In this document: positions 7,738 to 13,887 of the stretch, piece by piece
Numbering within the stretch: the stretch's first letter is position 1
Layout of the letters: each line of letters begins with the position of its first letter
NCBI GenBank assembly: GCA_028703175.1
Contig: JAQVNJ010000130.1
Span: 1 to 17,059, forward strand
Source: JAAYCB01 sp012744395
Lineage (GTDB): Bacteria; Planctomycetota; Planctomycetia; Pirellulales; Thermoguttaceae
DNA: 17,059 nucleotides
Direction: 5' to 3'
Made by a program: the position numbers and the translations under genes
Notes under the pieces: model-generated
Told to the model about the DNA's origin: nothing
Databases searched by the model: none
Seen by the model: the letters and a program-made list of their open reading frames with translations, nothing else

Positions 7738-8543
7738 GTATCCTCTCCTGAATCTGCTGCCACGCGGAGCCGCGCGCCGCGCTGGTCGGACTCGAATGCC
7801 AGCTGCACAAGTCGCCGCAGCCGCCGGTGCGCCTGGCGCAGCGCCGGCCGAATCTCCGGCTGGCGGAGCGCTTCGTAGGCCGCCCGGACGAGGCTCGCCT
7901 CGGCGGCGTCCCGCCCGAAAAGCTCGAAGTCCACGTCGGTGCATTCTTGCCGCCCATCGCCGTCCCACAGGTAGACCGAGGCTTGGGCGACCTGGGTGTC
8001 CACCGTCCGATCGGAGGCCACGCCCCTTCCGGCAATCAGCTCATGGCGATCCTGGACGGGCGTGCCGGGCGGCAGGGCAACGCCGGCCTCGACGCTGCAA
8101 ATCGCCCCATCGGCGAGCCGCAGGATGACGTTCGCCGCGAGTTGCCCGCGGATGCTGGCATAGAGGCTCTTGATCGCCGACCCGGTGAGCCATTCGGCCA
8201 GGTCGAACTGGCGGTAAAGGATCGCGCCGAGCGGCATCTGCTCCCCGTCCGTGTGGCACGCCAGGCGGCCCATCAAGACCGGCGTGACGGTCTTCTGGGC
8301 CACGATCCGCCTCAGCTCGATGAACCGCTGCTCGCTCCGCCAGGGCAGCAGCGGGACGATCTGGTCGGAGAGCTCCGCGTCCGGCTCGGACCAGCCCGCG
8401 ACCAGCAGCACCTCCCCGTCGCCGCGCGACTCACGCGGGCCCGCCAGCCGCCACTGCGTGCCGGGCTCGACGGCATACTTCCGCAGAAGCCCCTCCAGCG
8501 CCGCGTTCAGGGAATCCGCCGACGGCTCGGTATGGACCGACAT
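7734..8543 (-). CDS. Gfo/Idh/MocA C-terminal-domain-like protein, no Rossmann domain
   Basis: This 269-residue protein has no nucleotide-binding loop and no recognisable N-terminal Rossmann fold. From about residue 85 it follows the layout of a Gfo/Idh/MocA substrate domain: QFDLAEWLTGS (112-122) matches the FDLVRWLTGS block of the next gene's product, then LRLADGAICSVEAG (141-154), a late ELFGRDAAEASLVRAAYEALR stretch, and an ending with a basic helix and GARLRV like the typical family C-terminus. Residues 1-84 are unassigned. The ATG at 8543 has AAGGAG about 9 nt upstream. The stop overlaps the GTG of the full-length oxidoreductase, so the two are probably made together and may form a hetero-oligomer in which this chain supplies a substrate domain. 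That assignment is by eye and needs a profile search. Confidence 0.75.
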   Translation of the reverse strand: MSVHTEPSADSLNAALEGLLRKYAVEPGTQWRLAGPRESRGDGEVLLVAGWSEPDAELSDQIVPLLPWRSEQRFIELRRIVAQKTVTPVLMGRLACHTDGEQMPLGAILYRQFDLAEWLTGSAIKSLYASIRGQLAANVILRLADGAICSVEAGVALPPGTPVQDRHELIAGRGVASDRTVDTQVAQASVYLWDGDGRQECTDVDFELFGRDAAEASLVRAAYEALRQPEIRPALRQAHRRLRRLVQLAFESDQRGARLRVAADSGEDT

Positions 8544-8563
8544 ATGCCTTGCTCCTTCGCCGC

Positions 8564-9325
8564 TTAGAGGCTCTTGACTCGGGGGAAGTACTTGGCGATG
8601 TACCGCGCGTTGAACTCGTCGCCTCCCGGCGCGTTGGCGCTTCGCCAGACCGGCGGCTCGATCCCCCGGGCGACGCACCGCTTGACCGTCTCGATCTCCA
8701 GCCGGTGGGCGATGAAGAAGTCGACGACGTTCGAGTTGGGCGCGATCGGCGTGTCGAACCCCGGCACGCGGACCGCGCAGTCGCCCACCGCGTTGTAGTC
8801 GTCGATCGCCACGTCGGCCAGGTCGAACAGGTTCTTGCCGCTCGGGTGGCGGATGAAATGATCCGGCGGCATCTCGTTCTGCCAGCGCGAGGAGCTGACG
8901 GCGATGATCTTCGCGCCTTGCTCCTTGGCCTCCAGGGCCGCGTCGATCGTGGCCGGGTTGATGCCGATGTTGTGGAAGATGATCAGCACGTCGTCCGGCT
9001 CCAGGCGGTAGTATTTCATGATGCTCCGCCCGTAGTTCACGCACCGCTCCAACTCCAGGTATTTCAGCGCCTGGTTGAAAACCGACAGGCCGGTCTCCAT
9101 GATCGGATTGATGTTCGCCAGCCCGCCGGCGCGGAAGAACATCTCGCCCATCACCAGGGTCGTGTGGCCGCCGCCGCCGTAGACGTGGATCAGCCGGTCG
9201 GCGGCAATCGCCTCGACCATCAAGTCGGCCGCCTGCTCGATGTTGCCGCGCTGCTCGGCCTCGATCTTCCGCATCAGCGCGACGGTCGCGTCAAGATAAC
9301 CCAGGTCTGGCTGCTCGCTGCTCAT
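8564..9325 (-). CDS. SIS-domain sugar isomerase-like protein (UPF0309 type)
   Basis: This 253-residue cytoplasmic SIS-domain protein resembles the 'sugar isomerase domain-containing' UPF0309 family. A helical N-terminus is followed by HVYGGGGHTT (47-56), FRAGGLANINPI, the second strand-loop DVLIIFHNIGINP (112-124), then SGKNLFDLADVAIDD (162-176) and the family C-terminal motif SANAPGGDEFN (229-239). In typical members the two loops carry Ser residues that hold the sugar phosphate (GxGHSH and SNSGRNP). Here they read GGGHTT and HNIGIN, so the phosphate site may be altered. Members are thought to act on phosphosugars or amino sugars, but no reaction is assigned. The ATG at 9325 has AAGGAG 7 nt upstream. 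It ends 20 bp before the Gfo-like short gene and begins 110 bp after the TIM-barrel gene. Confidence 0.88.
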   Translation of the reverse strand: MSSEQPDLGYLDATVALMRKIEAEQRGNIEQAADLMVEAIAADRLIHVYGGGGHTTLVMGEMFFRAGGLANINPIMETGLSVFNQALKYLELERCVNYGRSIMKYYRLEPDDVLIIFHNIGINPATIDAALEAKEQGAKIIAVSSSRWQNEMPPDHFIRHPSGKNLFDLADVAIDDYNAVGDCAVRVPGFDTPIAPNSNVVDFFIAHRLEIETVKRCVARGIEPPVWRSANAPGGDEFNARYIAKYFPRVKSL

Positions 9326-9368
9326 GGTTCACTCCTTAACGAAAGGCAAACGGTTGTTCGGGCCGCGC

Positions 9369-9399
9369 CCGCGGCGCTCGAGCCGGTCGCCGGCCGCGG
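9369..9399 (-). promoter_or_regulatory. Hairpin in the 110-bp gap inside the operon
   Basis: The 7-nt arms CCGCGGC (9369-9375) and GCCGCGG (9393-9399) are exact complements around a GC-rich loop. There is no T-run. It sits in the longest gap of the unit, between the TIM-barrel and SIS genes, and could mark a processing or stability site. The GC content makes chance formation likely. Confidence 0.25.
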
Positions 9400-9435
9400 C
9401 AGGCCCTGTTCGTCCCTGGTCTCCGCTTCCGGTCC

Positions 9436-10470
9436 CTATTTTCTTCCCAGCACTTCCCCGTAGGCGCGGCCGATCGTGTCCCAGACTTCGAGCGCCCGCG
9501 GCGCGGCCAGCACCGTGCCGTGCCCGCCGCGGTACGTCCAGGCAAACAGGCTCTCCACGCCCAACTCGGCGTAGAGGTGGATGATCTTGTTGATCTCGTC
9601 CAGGTCCTCGGGCTCCTGGTAGTAGCCCATCAACCAGCGCTGGCAGCCCTTGCCGTGCTTCCGCGCGATCGCCAGCGTCCGCTCGGTGATCGAGCGGAAA
9701 AAGGTCCGCGGCAACTGGTAGGAGAGGATCGTCGTGCCGAACACGTCGCAGGCCTCCGAGGCGGCCACGCGGTCCCAGTTGTCGTAGCCCCGGTTCTCCG
9801 TCACGTAATACGTGCCCAGCGTGGCGTGCACGCAGCAGATGATCTTGCTCGCCGGACGGATTTGCCGGATCCGCCGCGAGGCCGTCTCGAGGATGTCCAG
9901 CGCGCGGTCGTGGCGGAACCGCTTCACCTCCGCCGTGAGCTGCCGCGGCATCTCGTAGCCGTAGAGTTCCTCGAACATTCGCTGGCAGACCGGGCAGCGG
10001 CAGCTCCAGTCGTCGCCCGCACCGCCGGTGATCGACGCATACCCCTTGGGCAAGGCATAGTGCGGCTCGTCCCAGAAGAAGCCGTCGGCCTCGACTTCCC
10101 GGGCAAGCTTCTCGCAGAGGTCGAAAAAGTAGTCGCGGAACGCCTTCGTGTTGAAACAGCACGCCGGCAGCGGTTCGCCGGTGAACGCCGAAACCTGCCG
10201 GTTCCCCGGATTGTTCGTCAGGAACAGGCTCGGCGGCTCGCCGCCGAACCACTTTCCAATCCCCCAGGTGTCAAGATACACCTTCAGCCCCATCTCCTTG
10301 CCGGCCTCGGCGATGGCCTTGATGTTGGGGAACCAGAAATCCAGATCGAATTCCGAAAGGGCCAGCAGGACCGCCGTGCAGTTGTGGTCGAGCATCTCCT
10401 GGAAGTCGCGCCGGGCGTGTTCCACGTAAGTCGGGCAATAATAGCTGACGCCTGTCTCTTGAACTGCCAT
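9436..10470 (-). CDS. TIM-barrel glycoside-hydrolase-like protein, family unassigned
   Basis: This 344-residue protein has no signal peptide, so it is probably cytoplasmic. It reads as a (beta/alpha)8 barrel of the glycoside-hydrolase-like type: TAVLLALSEFDLDFWFP early, GLKVYLDTWG (61-70), then ADGFFWDEPHYA (128-139), where the acidic DEP at the end of a strand is the best catalytic candidate. Next comes a Cys cluster C157-x-C159-x-x-C162 followed by a Phe/Tyr helix, as in several beta-galactosidase-like families where similar cysteines bind zinc or brace a loop. The late strand FAWTYRGGHGT is typical of a barrel end. I cannot assign a numbered family or substrate. The ATG at 10470 directly follows the regulator's TGA, with its GAGGAG inside the regulator's last codons, so the two are translationally coupled. 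Confidence 0.82.
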   Translation of the reverse strand: MAVQETGVSYYCPTYVEHARRDFQEMLDHNCTAVLLALSEFDLDFWFPNIKAIAEAGKEMGLKVYLDTWGIGKWFGGEPPSLFLTNNPGNRQVSAFTGEPLPACCFNTKAFRDYFFDLCEKLAREVEADGFFWDEPHYALPKGYASITGGAGDDWSCRCPVCQRMFEELYGYEMPRQLTAEVKRFRHDRALDILETASRRIRQIRPASKIICCVHATLGTYYVTENRGYDNWDRVAASEACDVFGTTILSYQLPRTFFRSITERTLAIARKHGKGCQRWLMGYYQEPEDLDEINKIIHLYAELGVESLFAWTYRGGHGTVLAAPRALEVWDTIGRAYGEVLGRK

Positions 10471-11628
10471 TCACTCCTCTCGCATCGTTGAAGACTGGGT
10501 GGAAACCGCGGGATTGCCGCAACAGGCCCCGCCCGCGGCGCTTGGACGCAGGGCTTCCGGATCGGTGCTCTGCCGGACGATCAGGTGCGGCTCGAGCAGC
10601 GTGCGGCTGAGCGAGCGGCGCGGATTGCGAATCCGGTCGAGCAGTGTCCAGACCGCCAGCCGAGCCATCGATTCGACGCCGTAGTCGACCGTGGTCAGCG
10701 GCGGCGTCGTCACGCGCGACTCGGGCAGGTTGTCGAACCCGGCCACGGCCACGTCCCCCGGGACCGATATCCCCCGGTCGTGGCAGTAGCGGAGCGCGCC
10801 GATGGCGAGCAAGTCGTTGTACGCCAACACGGCGCGGGGACGCTCGGCCGACTCCATCAGGGCGGCCATTGCCCGGTAACCGTGCTCGATGTCGCGGCCG
10901 TCGCCGCTGGCGACGTTCTCCGGCGCCAGGGCAATGCCCTCTTCGGCCAGCGCGGAGCGGAAGCCATTCAGCCGCGCGTCGCGCTTCAGTCGCGGCCCGA
11001 AGGCGATGTAGCCGAACGACCGGTAGCCGATGCTCAGCAGGTGCCCGGCCACCGCCGCCGCGCCGACGAAGCTGTGGGCCACGACGTAGTCGGCGTCGAT
11101 CTCCGGATCCCACCGGCTGATGAAGACGATCGGCACGCCGCGGCCAAGCAGGTCGCGGTACATCGTAGCGCAGTTGTCGGCCAGGCCGGGGCAGACCAGC
11201 AGCCCCTCCATGCCGATGCTCAAGAAGCCCTCGATCGCCCGCTGCTCCTGAGAAAAGTCGTACTCGCTGCTCGCCGCCAGGACCTGGTAGCCCAGATCGA
11301 GTCCGGCTTGCTGCACCTGGCGGCAGAGACTGCCGAAAAACGGACTGGCGATGTTGGCGACCAGCAGCCCCAACCGCCGCGGGCGATTCTCGGCGGCGGC
11401 GGACCGCCTCTGGACAACCTCCGGGTTGATGATCGCCGGATTCGTGGAATCGGCGACCAGCAGGCCCTCGCCCTTCAGTTGCGTGATCACCTTGTGGGCC
11501 GTGCTCAGCGAAACGCCCGAGCCCGCCGCCAGGTCGCGGACCGTCAGGAACCGATCCCCTCCGCCGCCGTGGAGCCCCTGCAAGATCTCGCGGCGGATGC
11601 GGCGGACAATTCTATAAGAGCGCGTCAT
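10471..11628 (-). CDS. GntR-type DNA-binding domain fused to LacI-type sensor
   Basis: This is a 385-residue transcription regulator. Residues about 5-66 form a GntR-type winged helix (IRREILQG, LTVRDLAAGSGVSLSTAHKVITQLKGEGLL) instead of the LacI helix-turn-helix. Residues about 85-360 form a periplasmic-binding-protein sensor of the LacI/GalR type: RRLGLLVANIASPFFG, the VCPGLAD loop, PIVFISR, RAVLAYNDLLAIGAL and VAVAGFDNLPES. Such hybrids sense a free or phosphorylated sugar and usually repress nearby genes. It is the second gene of the unit and its stop abuts the next start, so autoregulation of the eight genes is likely. The ATG at 11628 has only a weak AGGAA upstream, suggesting low translation, as is common for regulators. 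The effector is unknown. The final 25 residues are extra and poorly conserved-looking. Confidence 0.92.
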   Translation of the reverse strand: MTRSYRIVRRIRREILQGLHGGGGDRFLTVRDLAAGSGVSLSTAHKVITQLKGEGLLVADSTNPAIINPEVVQRRSAAAENRPRRLGLLVANIASPFFGSLCRQVQQAGLDLGYQVLAASSEYDFSQEQRAIEGFLSIGMEGLLVCPGLADNCATMYRDLLGRGVPIVFISRWDPEIDADYVVAHSFVGAAAVAGHLLSIGYRSFGYIAFGPRLKRDARLNGFRSALAEEGIALAPENVASGDGRDIEHGYRAMAALMESAERPRAVLAYNDLLAIGALRYCHDRGISVPGDVAVAGFDNLPESRVTTPPLTTVDYGVESMARLAVWTLLDRIRNPRRSLSRTLLEPHLIVRQSTDPEALRPSAAGGACCGNPAVSTQSSTMREE

Positions 11629-11692
11629 CGGGCCGGTTCCTGACGGATTTCAAACGATCGCACCTCGGAAACAACCGCAGAACAAGCGGAGC

Positions 11693-12589
11693 CTAGCCGG
11701 CGCCCACCAGTTCGCTGACGAATTTGCGGGCCTTCTTCGCCTCGGCGAGTTTCTCTTCGAGGCTGCCCGGGGAGAGCGTTTCGACGATCAACGGGCCGTG
11801 GGTGAAGCCGCCCTCGATCAGCTTCGCCATCAGTTGCGGAAACCGCACCTCGCCGGTGCCCGGCGTCACGTCCACGCGCTTGGGATGCCGGTAGTCCTTG
11901 ATCACCATGCCGTTCACCAGGCCGGCCACGCTCTCCGCATCGTCGACCGGGTCGGTCTTCCCGTTCGAGTAGTAGCAGATGTTGCCCGGGTCGTAGAGGA
12001 TCGTCAGGTTCTTGTGGCCCACGCGCTCGATCACCTTGCGGCACAGGGGGCTGTCGGCCAGCAGGCCGCCGTGCGACTTCAACTGGAGCGTGATCTGCTT
12101 CTCGGCCGCGTAGTCGCAGCACTCGGCGAGCGTCCGGCAGTATCCCTCCCAGGTCTGCTCGTTGCCGGCTTCGGCAATCACCACCGACCAGGCGCCGCAG
12201 GCGGCGCAGTTGTCGATGATCCGGCGGAGCCGGGCCGGCCCCTCGTGGCCGCGGAAATCGCCGCCGTAAAGCAGGGGAATCTCCAGCCCGCGGCTGCGGG
12301 TCTCTTCACCAATCCGGCGGGCTTCGTCGATTGGGGTGTCCGCCCCAACAACCCAGCCGGTCTTGGACTTCGCGCCGCCGAAGCCGATGTACTTGAAGCC
12401 GGCCTCGGCAATCGCGTCGAGGGCCACCCGGTACTCGTAGCCGGCCCAGGGCCGTGTCCGGCAACCGATCTGCCAACCCGTGCTCGGCGCCGCCGCCGCG
12501 GCCAACCCGGGCAACTTGCAGGCCGCCACGCCGGCGGCCAGCGCGCCCTCCAGAAATCGCCGCCGCGTCAATTCGAAGGATGTCGACAT
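11693..12589 (-). CDS. Tat-exported sugar isomerase/epimerase (AP endonuclease 2 fold)
   Basis: This 298-residue xylose-isomerase-like TIM barrel belongs to the sugar phosphate isomerase/epimerase group. The N-terminus has a twin-arginine signal (TRRRFL at 8-13, hydrophobic stretch to about 34), so a periplasmic location is expected. Candidate metal ligands lie at the usual strand ends: Glu140 (IAEAG), His173 (KSHGG), Asp200 (YDPGN), the H235 region (KDYRHP) and Glu270 (IVETLS). The TPGTGEVRF turn (242-250) matches the family's PGxG-xxxF motif. Members epimerise or dehydrate keto-sugars and inososes; which one cannot be told. The ATG at 12589 has GGGAG about 10 nt upstream. It is the first gene of the unit, with a strong promoter about 75 bp upstream and a 64-bp gap before the regulator. 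Confidence 0.92.
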   Translation of the reverse strand: MSTSFELTRRRFLEGALAAGVAACKLPGLAAAAAPSTGWQIGCRTRPWAGYEYRVALDAIAEAGFKYIGFGGAKSKTGWVVGADTPIDEARRIGEETRSRGLEIPLLYGGDFRGHEGPARLRRIIDNCAACGAWSVVIAEAGNEQTWEGYCRTLAECCDYAAEKQITLQLKSHGGLLADSPLCRKVIERVGHKNLTILYDPGNICYYSNGKTDPVDDAESVAGLVNGMVIKDYRHPKRVDVTPGTGEVRFPQLMAKLIEGGFTHGPLIVETLSPGSLEEKLAEAKKARKFVSELVGAG

Positions 12590-12663
12590 AGCTTGATTCT
12601 CCCAGATTCCTCAGTAGCCGCTTCAAGGGCCGTCATCCCCTTGCCGCCAGCAAACATCCGGCG

Positions 12664-12692
12664 ATTCTAACCAGTACAGATTCTCCTGTCAA
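12664..12692 (-). promoter_or_regulatory. Strong sigma70-type promoter of the eight-gene unit
   Basis: On the minus strand a perfect TTGACA (12687-12692) is followed by exactly 17 nt and TAGAAT (12664-12669), 5/6 to the -10 consensus. Transcription would start near 12657, giving a leader of about 68 nt before the isomerase ATG at 12589. The AT-rich DNA just upstream (to about 12720) could serve as an UP-like element. No clear dyad overlapping the boxes was found for the GntR-LacI regulator. Confidence 0.75.
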
Positions 12693-12952
12693 ACAATACA
12701 ATTTCAGAACACCAAACGAACGCCACGCCGGCAGACCGGCCGTCACATGCCCCCCATCTGTCGGCGGCGTGCGCCGGCTGATCCGCTTTCGAGTTGGCGA
12801 GATAGACGGTCTCGGGCGCAGCCTGAACGCATAGAGTCGTTGGGAACTGGCGAGGAATCAGGTGACGCTCTGCGGCGGCACGATCCGTTCACCAACCGAC
12901 TCCTGCAAAAAACTGACGTGCACTCCCACGCCAGGCACGGCCGGAATCGAAG

Positions 12953-12981
12953 TTGGCAAACCTGGGGGGGGCTGGTAGATT
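12953..12981 (+). promoter_or_regulatory. Candidate promoter for the glycosyltransferase
   Basis: TTGGCA (12953-12958) is followed after 17 nt by TAGATT (12976-12981), preceded by TGG as in an extended -10. Matches are 5/6 and 4/6. The leader would be about 150 nt and would contain the inverted repeat at 12991-13079. It is the best candidate found on this strand but is not compelling. Confidence 0.35.
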
Positions 12982-13137
12982 GTGCGGCGAGGTCCAAATT
13001 CCAAGGTCCAAGTCCTGCTGGGTCCGGTGTCTCCAACGAGAGGCCCCGTCTTGACCGCTTGGCCATTGGGAATTGGGCCTTGAACCTTGCCCGGCGCCCA
13101 GCCGCAGGCGCGCCGTAACTCTTGGAGCAGTCGAGAG

Positions 13138-13881
13138 ATGGCTAACGCGGAGAAAACCCTCGTCACGGTCGCCACCTACAACGAGATGGAGAACCTGCCC
13201 GAACTGGTCGAGCAGGTGTTCGCGACGGTCCCGGAGGTGGACCTGTTGGTGATCGACGACAACTCACCCGACGGGACCGGCCGCTGGTGCGACGAAAAGT
13301 CGGCCGCCGAGCCGCGGCTCAATTGCCTCCACCGGGAGGGCAAGCTGGGATTGGGGACGGCGACAATCGCCGGGATGAAGTACGCGATCGAGCACGGATA
13401 CCGGTTTGTGCTGAACATGGACGCCGATTTCAGCCACCACCCCAGGTACCTGCCCGACTTCCTGGCCGGTATGGATCCGCCCGGCGACCCTCCGGTCGAC
13501 GTCCTCATCGGCTCGCGCTATGTGCCCGGCGGCGGCGTCGAGGGCTGGGGGTTGAAGCGGCATTTCATGTCGCGCGGCGTGAATCTCTACAGCCGCTGGC
13601 TGCTCGGCCTGAAGCCGAAGGATTGCAGCGGGGCCTTTCGCTGTTACCGCACGGCGCTGCTCGAGCGAGTCGATTTCGACTGCGTCCGATCACGAGGGTA
13701 CGCCTTCCAAGAAGAGATTCTCTGGCATCTGAAACGCGCCGGCGCCCGCTTCGCCGAAACGCCGATCGTGTTCGTCGACCGGCAGCGGGGCAGCTCGAAA
13801 ATCGATGCCCGCGAAGCGATCCTGGCCCTGTGGATCATCTTTGCCCTCGGTGTCCGCAATTGGACCGGGGCCGGGCCGTAG
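13138..13881 (+). CDS. Dolichyl-phosphate mannose synthase-like glycosyltransferase (GT2)
   Basis: This 247-residue GT-A fold glycosyltransferase of the polyprenol-phosphate mannosyltransferase (DPM1-like) type moves a sugar from a nucleotide donor to a lipid phosphate on the cytoplasmic face. Motifs in order: VATYNE (11-16), the nucleotide site DDNSPDGT (40-47), the metal-binding DAD in DADFSHHP (95-102), GSRYVPGG (125-132), SGAFRCYR (164-171), QEE (191-193) and the end motif RGSSK (217-221). It stops soon after this, with no C-terminal GtrA or multi-helix module, so it is the short, single-domain type. The ATG at 13138 was chosen over one at 13087 because the protein then starts just before the first strand; GGAG lies about 12 nt upstream, a rather long spacing. 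It is convergent with the propeller gene, stops 6 bp apart, and unrelated to the operon. Confidence 0.9.
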   Translation: MANAEKTLVTVATYNEMENLPELVEQVFATVPEVDLLVIDDNSPDGTGRWCDEKSAAEPRLNCLHREGKLGLGTATIAGMKYAIEHGYRFVLNMDADFSHHPRYLPDFLAGMDPPGDPPVDVLIGSRYVPGGGVEGWGLKRHFMSRGVNLYSRWLLGLKPKDCSGAFRCYRTALLERVDFDCVRSRGYAFQEEILWHLKRAGARFAETPIVFVDRQRGSSKIDAREAILALWIIFALGVRNWTGAGP

Positions 13882-13887
13882 CGGTGC

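Larger units (their letters stand above)
12590..13137. other. 548-bp divergent intergenic region
   Basis: No convincing gene lies here; open frames on both strands are short and lack family motifs or start signals. It holds the minus-strand promoter at 12664-12692, a weaker plus-strand promoter candidate at 12953-12981, a degenerate GC hairpin near 12724-12743, and an imperfect inverted repeat (12991-13007 against 13063-13079). The stretch 12650-12720 is clearly more AT-rich than its surroundings. No tRNA-like cloverleaf was found by eye. Confidence 0.7.

Noticed and set aside
6524..8035. A 503-codon minus-strand frame spanning the Gfo, Gfo-like and DUF6807 genes.
   Set aside because: It is a different frame from three genes with clear motifs and ribosome sites, and its residues are low-complexity Arg/Gly/Ala.
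7734..9044. An N-terminal extension of the Gfo-C-terminal-like protein back to 9044.
   Set aside because: The added part would overlap the SIS gene in a second frame and reads as shadow sequence. The ATG at 8543 has a good AAGGAG.
12590..13137. A small protein gene or tRNA in the divergent gap.
   Set aside because: Open frames of about 105-125 codons exist on both strands but have no ribosome site or family motif and overlap one another. No cloverleaf or CCA end was seen.
13087..13137. An earlier ATG start for the glycosyltransferase at 13087.
   Set aside because: The extra 17 residues are polar and unlike the family. The ATG at 13138 begins just before the first conserved strand.
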